NCBI RefSeq assembly: GCF_001279695.1
Contig: NZ_LGDD01000223.1
Coordinates: forward strand, 26,899-90,898
Source of the DNA: Streptomyces sp. WM6378
Lineage (GTDB): Bacteria > Actinomycetota > Actinomycetes > Streptomycetales > Streptomycetaceae
Length of the DNA stretch: 64,000 bases
Direction of reading: 5' to 3'
Positions within the stretch are counted from its first letter, which is position 1; each line of letters begins with the position of its first letter. Made by a program: the position numbers and the translations under genes. Positions 42,091 to 50,330 of this stretch are shown here, piece after piece. The notes below the pieces were generated by a model. That model was given only the letters and a program-made list of their open reading frames with translations, did no database searches and had not been told where the DNA came from.

Positions 42091-42411
42091 ATGCCCGCAA
42101 CCGATGACCTGAGCGACGCCGAGCGCACGACCGAAGAACTGGCCGACATCATGTTCAGCGGCAACGTCATCGAAGTGCTCTTCGCCCCGCTGCTCATCTT
42201 CCGTATCTCCCTCAGCGGCGTCGACCTCTTCGTCCGCCACTCACTCACCGACGACCAGATCGCCGACCTGGCCGGGAGCTTCAGCGAGGGCGAGGTGCGG
42301 ATCACGATGCCGCCCGCCGTCCCCACCAGCGGTCCCGCACTGGTCGAAGCTGGTGAGGCAGCCCTGCTGAACCGCGCTCTCCAAGCCCGCAACATGCTCC
42401 TGGGCCGCTAG
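42091..42411 (+). CDS. Hypothetical protein
   Basis: ATG 42091 is preceded by TGGAG. The 106-aa product starts acidic and helical (DLSDAERTTEELADIMFSGN), has a hydrophobic strand pair (VIEVLFAPLLIFRISLSGVD) and ends in helices. It is the second gene of the 41515 promoter unit. No family recognised. It ends with TAG. Confidence 0.65.
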   Translation: MPATDDLSDAERTTEELADIMFSGNVIEVLFAPLLIFRISLSGVDLFVRHSLTDDQIADLAGSFSEGEVRITMPPAVPTSGPALVEAGEAALLNRALQARNMLLGR

Positions 42412-42486
42412 CCCAGGACGTACCCACGGCCCTGTCACGACCGCGCTCCCGGATACCCCTCAATGGCCCTTTGCCCAGGTGAGGAG

Positions 42487-42532
42487 TGTCACGGTGGGCT
42501 GCGTGACAGTGAGCGTGACACGCGGCATGACA
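42487..42532. promoter_or_regulatory. Direct repeats at 12-bp period, probable operator
   Basis: TGTCACG (42487-42493) is followed by CGTGACA (42502-42508), CGTGACA (42514-42520) and CATGACA (42526-42532), the last three exactly 12 bp apart. The last one contains the ATG of the small gene at 42527. Confidence 0.55.
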
Positions 42533-42736
42533 CTGATCATCCGTGTCCCTGGAAGGCGGCCGCCGGCTCCTGCAGTTGAACCGCCAACGGCGGCGCCCCT
42601 GAAGAGGCTCCGCCGTTGGGTCGGGGCACCCGACGGCGCTTTGCCCCCGGCGTACCGAAGGTGCTGGTTTGGCCTCCTGCCGAGGCGGAAGGCCCGGCGC
42701 CGCGTGCCCGTTGCTGCGGCGCCACAGCAACGGTAG
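42527..42736 (+). CDS. Small basic protein, 69 aa
   Basis: ATG 42527 begins TLIIRVPGRRPPAPAVEP and the product continues LRRWVGAPDGALPPAYRRCW, ending in a basic tail. There is no ribosome site, so translation would be leaderless or absent. The composition looks like a real small actinomycete protein, but there is no further support. The start lies within a repeated operator-like sequence. Confidence 0.4.
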   Translation: MTLIIRVPGRRPPAPAVEPPTAAPLKRLRRWVGAPDGALPPAYRRCWFGLLPRRKARRRVPVAAAPQQR

Positions 42737-42878
42737 CAGCGGCGGACGATCGCCCGTCAGCATCCGGCTCCCGCCCATCCCGAGCCCCGGTCACGGCACC
42801 CGCCTCAGCCGCTCCGGGACGCCCCGGGCTCCTCTCCCTCCCTGCCGCACGACAGCGGCCATCTCCAAAGGAGTTGCT

Positions 42879-43256
42879 CTGTACTACACGTACGTGACTG
42901 GCGAGATCCGGATCGAACCTCCGCTGACGTGGACGGAGTGCCAGGGCAGCCGGTTCCTCGGCCGCAGCACCGAAGGGCCCCGCGCCCTCCTTCTCGAAGT
43001 CGACGGGGAGTTGCCGACTGCCACGGTTGGGCTGGCGCTGCCTGACCGTGACGACGAGGAGAGTCTCGACTGGCTCGAAGACGACCTTCAGGAGCTCATC
43101 GACGCCTTCCCCGGCCACGAGTTCCGCGGGCGGATCCAGTGCATGGGTGACGGGCACTGGAACGACATGTGGGGCGTGGTGGTGATCGACGGGCGTGCTC
43201 AGCGGGTGACCCCGCAGGTGATCTGGCCGGACGATACGCCCGGGGCTCCGTCGTAG
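42879..43256 (+). CDS. Hypothetical protein, probable CTG start
   Basis: AAAGGAG is followed five bases later by CTG 42879; upstream codons in this frame do not look like protein. The product begins LYYTYVTGEIRIEPPLTWTE and has an acidic helix (DEESLDWLEDDLQELIDAFP) and a beta-rich end (WNDMWGVVVIDGRAQRVTPQ). At 125 aa it resembles small Streptomyces proteins that look like immunity or phage-type proteins; I cannot name a family with confidence. Confidence 0.65.
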   Translation: MYYTYVTGEIRIEPPLTWTECQGSRFLGRSTEGPRALLLEVDGELPTATVGLALPDRDDEESLDWLEDDLQELIDAFPGHEFRGRIQCMGDGHWNDMWGVVVIDGRAQRVTPQVIWPDDTPGAPS

Positions 43257-43272
43257 GCGTGGCCGAACGTGC

Positions 43273-43316
43273 GTGTCCGGGTGTCCGGCGCTGTCCGGTC
43301 GGACACCGTCGGACAC
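43273..43316. promoter_or_regulatory. Cluster of TGTCCG half-sites, probable operator
   Basis: GTGTCCGG occurs twice in tandem (43273-43288), then comes the palindrome TGTCCG-GT-CGGACA (43292-43305), then CGGACAC (43310-43316). It lies 100 bp upstream of GTG 43418. Confidence 0.6.
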
Positions 43317-43417
43317 TTCCGGGCGGCCCCGCATGTGCCGCCGACGCCGCCGGTCGGGTGCGCGACTAGCCTGGCCAACGGTCCTTTGCAAAGTGCGAGG
43401 TTGGTGGGTGAGCGTCA

Positions 43418-44095
43418 GTGGCGCAGGGAACGACGGCGGCGACGGCTTGGGTGGTCGCGGGCACACGGGACCGGGTGACGGACGCCGTCGAGATGGAGAA
43501 GCGGCGCCGCATCATCCTTTCGGCGGAGGACCGTTGGCAGACTCGGGGGCTGTCGCGCGAGGGCGCTGCCGCGGTGCGTGATCGCTGGCGGCGGGAGATC
43601 CACCGCCTACGCGGGGAGGCGCAGTTGCTCGACACGATCGACACCCTGGCGGCCTGTGGCATCGGGCAGGAGCTTGGGGAGCGGGGGTGGTCCAAGGATT
43701 GGCCGGCGGTGCCCTCGGAGGCTCGGGCTCTCGGCGGTCGGTGGCCGGGATCGCGCACCGGCGGGTATCCGGAGAGCATCCCACTGCGGCTGCCGAGCGA
43801 TCTCGCCGAGCGGGTGCTGGCCGCGTGCTGGCATACGTCGGTCGAGTCCATCCGGAAGATCCGTAAGTGGCGTGACACGTATCCGGATGTGGTGCCGGTA
43901 GCAGCTGCTCCAGCTGCCGCTGAACTCGCTGGCCTGCCCGATCCGTTGGCGGAGTACGAGCGGTTGGCGGCGCAGGTCACCACCGTCGGGGTCGTCTACC
44001 GGGCCGGCATCACGCGGGGCATCAAGGCCGCGGAGGCGCTGGCCGCGGCTCACGCCCCAGACGCCGACTCCGACGAAGATCCTGGGCCCTCCTGA
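43418..44095 (+). CDS. Hypothetical protein
   Basis: GTG 43418 starts a 225-aa product with basic, helical N-terminal half (DRVTDAVEMEKRRRIILSAE and AAVRDRWRREIHRLRGEAQL) and a middle segment ESIPLRLPSDLAERVLAACW. The pattern IRKIRKWRDTYPDVVP resembles a recognition helix, so DNA binding is possible. The TGTCCG operator cluster upstream would fit autoregulation. No family recognised. Confidence 0.65.
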   Translation: MAQGTTAATAWVVAGTRDRVTDAVEMEKRRRIILSAEDRWQTRGLSREGAAAVRDRWRREIHRLRGEAQLLDTIDTLAACGIGQELGERGWSKDWPAVPSEARALGGRWPGSRTGGYPESIPLRLPSDLAERVLAACWHTSVESIRKIRKWRDTYPDVVPVAAAPAAAELAGLPDPLAEYERLAAQVTTVGVVYRAGITRGIKAAEALAAAHAPDADSDEDPGPS

Positions 44096-44176
44096 CGATG
44101 GTCCCGCCAGGGCGTTCTGCCGCCGCTCTGCTCGCGCGCCGTCCGGTCGACGTGGGCACCGGGCTTGGTCCGGCGT

Positions 44177-44590
44177 TTAGAAGAGGACGTTGTCGTCCGT
44201 CTTCGGAACGGCGCGTTCGGTGGTGGGCGGGCGGTAGTGGATCTCCGTCCAGTCGCTGCGCCGGTAGACCGTCATCTCGTCGCACTGCGGGCAGCGCACC
44301 GCGTAGTGGGTCTTGCACCAGTACGACGGGCCCTGCGCCTGGACCCATTCGGACGGCTGGCCGGGACGGGACCGCCTGACCCGGACCGGGGTGGGTTCGG
44401 GCGTGTACCAGGTCTGTCCGAAGACGGTCGACAGCGGCCCGGGGAAGGCGCAGGTCGGGCAGCGGGGGTCGATGTGCGAGGCGGCCAGGGCCGGCTCCCA
44501 TCGGCCCCAGCGGATCTCCCCGTCCTCATGGTCGCGGTCGGGCAGTGCGGGGAGAACGCGCGCCGGCTCCGGCTGATCCGGTATCACCAT
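44177..44590 (-). CDS. Zinc-ribbon-like protein
   Basis: ATG 44588-44590 is used; the mRNA may be leaderless since no ribosome site is visible. The 137-aa product has CPTC near residue 42 and, near residue 90, YWCKTHYAVRCPQCDEMTVY, giving two CXXC knuckles plus a Cys and a His that could bind zinc. No family recognised. It lies 67 bp downstream of the Tpg-like gene on the same strand, so it may be the last gene of the Tap-Tpg operon. Confidence 0.65.
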   Translation of the reverse strand: MVIPDQPEPARVLPALPDRDHEDGEIRWGRWEPALAASHIDPRCPTCAFPGPLSTVFGQTWYTPEPTPVRVRRSRPGQPSEWVQAQGPSYWCKTHYAVRCPQCDEMTVYRRSDWTEIHYRPPTTERAVPKTDDNVLF

Positions 44591-44657
44591 GGCGCCCAGT
44601 GTGCCCGCACGCGCCGACAGCGGCACCGGCCGGCGCCCGTCGGGGCACTGGCCTCGC

Positions 44658-45260
44658 TCATTGCGCGGTCCGGCTGGAGCCGGTCATCAGGGGCACGTTG
44701 AAGACGAGGGAGCCCGCGTCGTACCCGAAGTCTCCCGGGTGGAAGCCGCCCGCGGTGCCGCCGTTGAAGTACGCGGCGAGCCCTTCCTGGATGACGTCGT
44801 CGACCTGGCTTTCGTTCTCCGCCAGTGCCAGGGCGGCGAGTTGGGTGCCGCTGAGGCTGATGGAGATATCCCGCGGCCGCACCGCGTCGGAGCCGCGGAC
44901 GGTGAAGTTGTTCACCCGCGGCACCAGAACGTCGCCCCGGTGCTGTTCTGCCTGCCGGGCACGTCGCTCACGGCCTCGCTTGGTCGTCTGCGCGGCCGTG
45001 GCCTCACGCAGAAGCCGCGCGGCGTTCGCACCTTGCGGGGTGCGGGATCCGTCGAGCCAGCGCCGGATGGTACGGGGAGACATGTTGTAGGCGGCGGCCA
45101 TCGCCGCGGTCTGGCCGCCGTAGAGCCGGTCGAGGACGTGCTCGGCCTGGGTGGTGGTGCGTACCGGTGCGTGCTTGGACGTGTAGAAGAGCTGGTTGAC
45201 CCGGGAGTACATCTCGGTCAACTCGGTCTGCTTGGCCACTTCTTCGCGGCTCGTGGTCAC
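44658..45260 (-). CDS. tpg: Telomere terminal protein Tpg-like
   Basis: The 200-aa product has a helix-turn-helix (AAAYNMSPRTIRRWLDGSRT, near residues 55-75), a basic linker (KRGRERRARQAEQ) and a C-terminal domain with ALAENESQVDDVIQEGLAAY and GFHPGDFGYDAGSLVF. This matches, from memory, the Tpg plan (HTH of type VSQRTVQRYVAGQ, C-terminal IIAEGLQEVYF). Tpg is covalently bound to telomere 5-prime ends in linear Streptomyces replicons. GTG 45258-45260 lies 9 bp after the stop of the Tap-like gene, the usual tap-tpg order. Confidence 0.7.
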   Translation of the reverse strand: MTTSREEVAKQTELTEMYSRVNQLFYTSKHAPVRTTTQAEHVLDRLYGGQTAAMAAAYNMSPRTIRRWLDGSRTPQGANAARLLREATAAQTTKRGRERRARQAEQHRGDVLVPRVNNFTVRGSDAVRPRDISISLSGTQLAALALAENESQVDDVIQEGLAAYFNGGTAGGFHPGDFGYDAGSLVFNVPLMTGSSRTAQ

Positions 45261-45269
45261 GGGGAGTCC

Positions 45270-47399
45270 TTACGCCTCTACGGCGATGCCGTCGGTCGTG
45301 TAGTCGTGGGTGAGGCGCGAGGGGTGCTCGTCGGCTTCCATGAGCTCCAGGGCCTGGTCCATCGGGATGCTCGATTCGTGCTTGAACTGGCCGGGACCGA
45401 TGCCCAGGCGCAGGACCCCGAGGACGGGCTTGCCGTTCTCCGGCGGGGTGAGCAGTTCGAGCGGTGAGGGCTGCTCGGTGGCGTACAGGTAGGAGTCGAC
45501 GTTGACGGCGAAGGGGGCGCGGCCGGTCTTCTTGTAGGTCTTGCGCATGCGGCGGTGGTTGGCGATGCGGGCGGCGGAGATGATGTGGAAGCGGACTTCG
45601 GGCCGGTAGGACCAGTTGGCCACGATGTCCTTGAGCCACGTTTCCTCGTCGAGGTGCTGGGCTGCCTCGGTCCACTTGCCGATGCCGCCCTTGTAGACCT
45701 CCTTGTAGAGGCCGGCCAGCACCAGGGCGTCGGAGCGCGCGGTGTCCTGCGGGTCGAGGTCCTTGTGGCTCTCGTAGGCGGCGAGGAACTCCTCGGACTC
45801 CTGGCCGTCCTTGAGGCCGAGCAGGGCGTAGACGCGCTTGTACGCCTCGCGCAGGCGGACCGTCCACTCCTTGAGGAACGGCACGGTGAGGGGCGACAGG
45901 TACGCCTCGGTGATGGTGGCCGGGTCGAAGCCGTACTCGGTGACCATGTAGGCGACGGTCGGGGTGGCGTACCAGCCGGGTCCGGTGGGGGGCTTGCCGT
46001 GGAAGGTGGCGGGGTGCGGCAGCAGCTCGTCCACCGCAACGGCGGTGAAGTCGCACCACCACAGTCCGGCGGGAGCCGACTTGGTGTCCCAGACCGGGTC
46101 GGTGTGGTGTTCCAGCGGGCCGACGGGCAGCCGCAGCGACATGGTGACCGACAGGTAGGAGGCGCACACGTCGCAGGCGACCGCGTACGGCATGGCCGCC
46201 TCGGCCTCCGTGAGCGGCCTCTTCCACCATTTGAAGTCCTCCTCCTCGCAGAGGACTTCGCCGCGGTCCGCCAGTTCTCGGGTGAGGGGGTGGCGGGCGC
46301 CGGCGGCGGGCGGCACGACGGTGTCGCCGCCGGGCAGCGCTCCGTCGCGGAGGCGGGAGTGCCACTCCCCCTTCTCGTCCTGGTAGGGCTCGTTGCGGGG
46401 CCGGACGGCGTCCAGGAGCAGCTTGCTGGTGGTGGCCGGGGTGATGCCGGGGGCGACTCCGAGGTCGGTGACGTAGGTGCGGATGCGCCGGGCGAGGGTC
46501 GGCGCGTCGGGTTCGCCCGCGGGGGTGGCGGCGAGCTGGGCCAGCATGGCGCCGGTCACCTGCTGCTTCTCGCTGCCCTGCCCGAGCCACGGGGTGATCA
46601 CCACGCGCAGGGACGACTTGGGGCCGCCGGCTGATCCTGCGCGGCGGAACGCGTGGAAGATGGGGCCGATCTCCTGGGAGAGCTCCATGCCGACGCTCGC
46701 GGCCGCCTTGGACAGCTTCGTCATGAGCGCGGCCAGGGCCTTGTCGGTGGTGGGAAAGGACGCGGGAAGTCCCAGGGCCTTGAGTGCCGCGGCCGAGAGG
46801 CAGACCATGCCGTCGCCCGTCCGGCCCGCGTCGTGAATACGGTCGATGCGCAGCGGCAGCCCGGTGCCGAGCCAAGAGAACCAGTCGGTGACCTTCGTGC
46901 CGGCGGGCGGCGGGACTTGCTCGATGTCCAGCGTCCAGCCCTCGGCGTTGTGGTCGAGGGCGACGGCCGGCCACCGGCGCGGCTTGTTCGCCGCCGGGGT
47001 GGTGCCGGATGCGGTGCGGGCCGGGGTCCGGCGCCCGCCCTGCCCAGCTGCCTGCTCGCTGCGGCCGCGGAATCCGGAGGCCGGGCGCGGGCTGGCGGGA
47101 CGGCGCGGCGCCTGCTGCCCCTGCGCCGACGCGGGCCTGGGTTCGGGGGCGGGCTCCGGCTGGGCGGGGGTCACGGGTGTGGCATCGGTCTTACGGGCGG
47201 CCTCGGCCTGGGCTTCCTGCTCGGCGCGGCGTTGGCGGTGCCGAGCAATCGTCGCAGCCCGGGACTCGGCGGTGCACTGCTTCGGGCACCGCTTCCATTG
47301 GTGGACCATCCGGTCGCCTTCGACTTCCCAGGCGATGACGTAGCCGGGGCGGTCGCTGCCGATGCAGCCGTCACACCCGGCAAGGCGTACCTCGGTCAT
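45270..47399 (-). CDS. tap: Telomere-associated protein Tap-like
   Basis: The 709-aa product starts with a zinc-like CDGC...CPKQC region, then a Pro/Ala-rich linker to about residue 140. The C-terminal 400 residues follow Tap closely from memory: KRPLTEAEAAMPYAVACDVC, PTGPGWYATPTVAYMVTEYG, YESHKDLDPQDTARSDALVL, SYRPEVRFHIISAARIANHR, APFAVNVDSYLYATEQPSPL and GIGPGQFKHESS. Tap binds telomere 3-prime overhangs and recruits Tpg. The usual N-terminal HTH is replaced by the cysteine region, so this is a divergent member. Confidence 0.75.
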   Translation of the reverse strand: MTEVRLAGCDGCIGSDRPGYVIAWEVEGDRMVHQWKRCPKQCTAESRAATIARHRQRRAEQEAQAEAARKTDATPVTPAQPEPAPEPRPASAQGQQAPRRPASPRPASGFRGRSEQAAGQGGRRTPARTASGTTPAANKPRRWPAVALDHNAEGWTLDIEQVPPPAGTKVTDWFSWLGTGLPLRIDRIHDAGRTGDGMVCLSAAALKALGLPASFPTTDKALAALMTKLSKAAASVGMELSQEIGPIFHAFRRAGSAGGPKSSLRVVITPWLGQGSEKQQVTGAMLAQLAATPAGEPDAPTLARRIRTYVTDLGVAPGITPATTSKLLLDAVRPRNEPYQDEKGEWHSRLRDGALPGGDTVVPPAAGARHPLTRELADRGEVLCEEEDFKWWKRPLTEAEAAMPYAVACDVCASYLSVTMSLRLPVGPLEHHTDPVWDTKSAPAGLWWCDFTAVAVDELLPHPATFHGKPPTGPGWYATPTVAYMVTEYGFDPATITEAYLSPLTVPFLKEWTVRLREAYKRVYALLGLKDGQESEEFLAAYESHKDLDPQDTARSDALVLAGLYKEVYKGGIGKWTEAAQHLDEETWLKDIVANWSYRPEVRFHIISAARIANHRRMRKTYKKTGRAPFAVNVDSYLYATEQPSPLELLTPPENGKPVLGVLRLGIGPGQFKHESSIPMDQALELMEADEHPSRLTHDYTTDGIAVEA

Positions 47400-47436
47400 C
47401 GTCTGCCCCGTCCTTTCGGTCGTCCTGTGGTGGTCA

Positions 47437-48216
47437 TCAGGTGTTCTGCGGCTCTGCGGTGCCGAACAGACGCTGCGTGCCGTCGAGTTGGGCGGCCCGG
47501 TCGGCGGCCTTGTTGCGGGCGTCCTGGTCGGCGGGGAGCAGGCGGTCGAGCTCTCGTTGCGCGGCGTCGCGTATCCGCGCGGCGCTGACGGGCCGGCCGC
47601 TGTTGAGACCGGGGATGTTGCGCGCGATGTCCTGGAGCAGCTGCTTGATCGCCTCGGCGTCTCCGGACGTCTCCCGGCCGGCCCGCTCTGCGGTCTCGGC
47701 CAGATTCACGGCCATGGTCAGGTAGTTGACTCGCTCAGACCCGGAGGCGAGGAGCCTCTGGGGCAGGGGCCACTCGGAGGAGGCAAGGGTGGAGCGGACG
47801 GGACGGAAGGTGTCGGCGACCAGGGCGGGGCACACATGGGTGCGCGGGCTGCTGCGGCTTCGGAAGCTGCGCTCCTCGTCCCGCCGCAGACTCGCCAGGC
47901 GTGAGGCGGCGAGCACGGTGCCGAAGAAGGCCCCGCGGACGCTCCGGATGGTCTTCTGTCCCGCAGGGGCGCCGATCAGGTTCAGGGTCTCCAGGACCTG
48001 CTCGCGTACGGACCTCATGGACCGCGGTAGGCCAGGCGCAAGGCGCGATGCCGGAGCGGAGGCTCCGGGGAGCAGTGCGTCCCATCCGTCCTGCGCGGCG
48101 CGCAGCTGGATGCGGAGTTCCGTGACCCGCTCGCCGTCAGACGCTTCGGCGGCGGACCGGATCTCACTCCGGAGCCGGGTCATCTCCCGCTCGATTGCGT
48201 CCAGCGCCTCGTCCAT
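47437..48216 (-). CDS. Hypothetical, possibly DNA-binding protein
   Basis: I use ATG 48214-48216; no ribosome site exists, but a -10-like TGGTAAT lies just upstream, so the mRNA is probably leaderless. The 259-aa product begins with a coiled coil (DEALDAIEREMTRLRSEIRS), then has a winged-helix-like block (SVREQVLETLNLIGAPAGQK) and a helical end with SGRPVSAARIRDAAQRELDR. The unusually AT-rich repeats directly upstream suggest autoregulation. It lies 37 bp before tap on the same strand and may be co-transcribed with it. Confidence 0.65.
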   Translation of the reverse strand: MDEALDAIEREMTRLRSEIRSAAEASDGERVTELRIQLRAAQDGWDALLPGASAPASRLAPGLPRSMRSVREQVLETLNLIGAPAGQKTIRSVRGAFFGTVLAASRLASLRRDEERSFRSRSSPRTHVCPALVADTFRPVRSTLASSEWPLPQRLLASGSERVNYLTMAVNLAETAERAGRETSGDAEAIKQLLQDIARNIPGLNSGRPVSAARIRDAAQRELDRLLPADQDARNKAADRAAQLDGTQRLFGTAEPQNT

Positions 48217-48220
48217 GCGA

Positions 48221-48270
48221 CAGAAATTACCAGAGTTTCCCTGTGTTTTCTTATGTTTTCCCATATGCAG
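48221..48270. promoter_or_regulatory. AT-rich repeat region, probable operator
   Basis: In an otherwise 70 percent GC neighbourhood, this stretch reads (reverse strand) GGGAAAACATAAGAAAACAC followed by AGGGAAACTC: three GAAAAC/GGAAAC blocks about 10-14 bp apart. It overlaps the promoter region of 47437-48216. Confidence 0.5.
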
Positions 48271-48341
48271 AGACCGGTTCCGGACTCGTGATTTCGGGGC
48301 GGCCCAGGAGGGTTCCGGACCGCCCCGCGGACGGCTTCACG

Positions 48342-48358
48342 GTGAGCCGGTCGGCTCA
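48342..48358 (-). terminator. Short palindrome downstream of the HU gene
   Basis: TGAGCCG-GT-CGGCTCA (48343-48358) is a perfect palindrome 32 bp after the HU stop codon; a second stem (GGGGCGG with CCGCCCC) lies nearby. It could end the HU transcript. Confidence 0.4.
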
Positions 48359-48389
48359 GTCACAGCCCCCTGTCACCGCGAACGCCTGA

Positions 48390-48671
48390 TCACTTGCCCT
48401 TGGCGGCTTCCTTGAGCTTGGTGCCGGCGGAGACCTTCACGCTGTATCCGGCGGGCACGGTGAGCGGCTCGCCCGTCTGGGGGTTGCGGCCGGTCCGAGC
48501 GGCGCGGTGCGTGCGCTCGAAGGTGAGGAAGCCGGGGATGGTGACCTTCTCGTCGCCCTTGGCGACGACTTCGCCGACCACCTCCGCGAGGGCGGCCAGT
48601 ACGGCGTCGGCGTCCTTGCGGGTCACCTCGGCGCGGTCGGCCAGTGCGGAGGTCAGCTCACTGCGGTTCAT
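48390..48671 (-). CDS. HU-family DNA-binding protein
   Basis: The 93-aa protein has the full HU plan: N-terminal helices (MNRSELTSALADRAEVTRKD), VTIPGFLTFE, the DNA-binding arm with GRNPQTGEPLTVPA, and the C-terminal strand-helix ending LKEAAKGK. ATG 48669-48671 has GGAGAG upstream; the longer frame is not needed. It lacks the long Lys/Ala tail of the second Streptomyces HU type. HU on a plasmid usually compacts DNA or assists replication or segregation. Confidence 0.92.
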   Translation of the reverse strand: MNRSELTSALADRAEVTRKDADAVLAALAEVVGEVVAKGDEKVTIPGFLTFERTHRAARTGRNPQTGEPLTVPAGYSVKVSAGTKLKEAAKGK

Positions 48672-48807
48672 ACGGGGCTCTCCATGTTCGTTCTGCCTGT
48701 GCGGCTTCTGCTTCGCCATGCTCCCAGCCCCCACTGACAATCCCGCTCGCGCAGCGCGGTTCGGGCTGCTTCATCGGTCCGGTCGGGGGGTGTCCAGCAA
48801 CATGAAT

Positions 48808-48847
48808 GACCCTAGTAGTTTGACACACGATTGGCCATGAATAAACT
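48808..48847 (+). promoter_or_regulatory. Conserved-box promoter, forward
   Basis: Box GACCCTAGTAGTTTGACA (48808-48825), -35 TTGACA (48820-48825), -10 TAAACT (48842-48847) at 16-bp spacing, the only copy not at 17 bp. Confidence 0.8.
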
Positions 48848-48978
48848 TTCCAGCGTCATTTGATCGTTGTCGACGCCCCGCACCTGCGCATGGCCCTGCC
48901 TGGTCCTGCGCGCCGGGCCCCATCGCGACATACCCACCCGGCCCGCAGTGACGGCCGCCTCCCGAGAGGACTTCCACC

Positions 48979-49467
48979 ATGAGCTCGATCGCCACACCGC
49001 TCCTCCTTCCGCGGCTTCGGTTCCGGCTGGGCCGCTCCGGCCTTCCCGGGGGCACAACCCGCGACCTCCTGCAGGACGACGCCTGGAGGGCGATCGCCGT
49101 GGCCGTCGACCGCGCCACCGCCGACGTACTTCCGCTGAGCGCGTCCGGCACCGGGAGCGTCGTCGCCGGCAACCGGGCGCTCGCCTCCCTGGTGGGCGGC
49201 CGCTTCCTGCTCGAGCGCATCTACGAGCGCAACGAGCACCACATCGGCGAACCTCGGACCCGCCGCGAGCGCCGTCAGCGCCGCCGCGCGGCTGAGGACC
49301 TGCTCCCCTACCTCACCGCGTTCCAGACGGCCATCAGCTACGCCCGCCGGATCGCCGACGGCGAGCCCGCGCCGGCCAAACTGCCGCCGCTCCTCCAGGC
49401 CGAAACCCGTCTCCCGCTGATCCAGCGATTCCGCCAGGACCGGCTGGTCCTGGCGGAGGGCGCCTGA
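48979..49467 (+). CDS. Hypothetical protein
   Basis: ATG 48979 follows AGGA. The 162-aa product has a basic N-terminus, a helical middle (DDAWRAIAVAVDRATADVLP and NRALASLVGGRFLLERIYER) and a strongly basic patch (RTRRERRQRRRAAEDLLPYL). It could bind nucleic acid. No family recognised. It is the first gene of the 48808 promoter unit and is followed by a frameshifted gene. Confidence 0.65.
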   Translation: MSSIATPLLLPRLRFRLGRSGLPGGTTRDLLQDDAWRAIAVAVDRATADVLPLSASGTGSVVAGNRALASLVGGRFLLERIYERNEHHIGEPRTRRERRQRRRAAEDLLPYLTAFQTAISYARRIADGEPAPAKLPPLLQAETRLPLIQRFRQDRLVLAEGA

Positions 49468-49502
49468 TCCCACCTGCCGCCGGCCCTTCAGAAAGGCGCG
49501 AC

Positions 49503-49743
49503 ATGAAGCCGTTGAACCGCACAAAATCCCCGCGATCTCGGCCATGGCCCTGCGCGCCGCGATCGACGGCGTAGGCCATCCCTCGACACGGCCCGCACCG
49601 TAGCTCTGGCCACACTGGCCGACGCCGCACGGGGCCACATTCGCCAGTACGGCGGACTGCCCGGCACGGCCAACGCCGTGATGACCTCTGCCGTGGGTAC
49701 GGCGGCGATCCCTTCGGAGTCCCGGGCGGGCGCGCCACTTTGA
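49503..49743 (+). pseudogene. Frameshifted small gene
   Basis: ATG 49503 with AAAGG upstream starts KPLNRTK, then protein-like sequence continues in other frames: IPAISAMALRAAIDGV, then LDTARTVALATLADAARGHI and RQYGGLPGTANAVMTSAVGT to TGA 49743. At least two frameshifts separate the parts. The last stop overlaps the TTG of the next gene (TTGA), showing the original operon layout. Confidence 0.55.
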
Positions 49744-50060
49744 ACATTCGCGTCAGTCCCGCGTCCTACGAGCGGATCCGGGAACACCTGGAAGAAGAGT
49801 GCTTCCACGACTACGCCTGCGAATGCGAGCCGGATCCGTGGCCCGCCCTTGATGCACTGCCTCGCGAGGAACAGGTGAGGATCTGCCACCTCGACGGCGA
49901 GGCACGCGGATCTGCGAAGCGCTCGCAGTTCGGCCGTGGTGATGTCGCACTCGACCTCGACAACGAGGACGTGTTCAGGGCCGCCGAAGTCCTGCGCATC
50001 GCGGTCGTCCTCGCGTCGCGCACCCCGGCAGGCGAGACGCCCGGGAACCCCGGGGACTAG
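49740..50060 (+). CDS. Hypothetical acidic protein
   Basis: TTG 49740 overlaps the stop of the preceding broken gene. The 106-aa product is acidic, with CFHDYACECEPDPW near residue 25 giving three cysteines and one His, and a helix-strand end (NEDVFRAAEVLRIAVVLASR). It looks intact although its upstream partner is broken. No family recognised. Confidence 0.6.
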   Translation: MNIRVSPASYERIREHLEEECFHDYACECEPDPWPALDALPREEQVRICHLDGEARGSAKRSQFGRGDVALDLDNEDVFRAAEVLRIAVVLASRTPAGETPGNPGD

Positions 50061-50187
50061 AGCCTGCGGAAGAGCCGAACGACGACCTCGGCGACGACAG
50101 CACAGGCGTGTCGCTACTGCGGAGGGCCACCCTCGCAGCCAAATCCCCCCCATCTCGCGCCCAGCCACCCGCACCCCCACACAGAAT

Positions 50188-50228
50188 GACCCTATTAATT
50201 TGCTTTACGTGCGCGCATGGGTTAATCT
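50188..50228 (+). promoter_or_regulatory. Conserved-box promoter, forward
   Basis: Box GACCCTATTAATTTGCTT (50188-50205), -35 TTGCTT (50200-50205), 17-bp spacer ending TGGGT, -10 TAATCT (50223-50228). Confidence 0.8.
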
Positions 50229-50330
50229 ATATACGTCACGACGGTTGAGGGGCTTCCTTCCGGCCCTCCCCGGCGTGACTCACCAACCCGCCGTCCGGCG
50301 CTCCCCTACGCCCGCTGGACGGCTTCCTCC

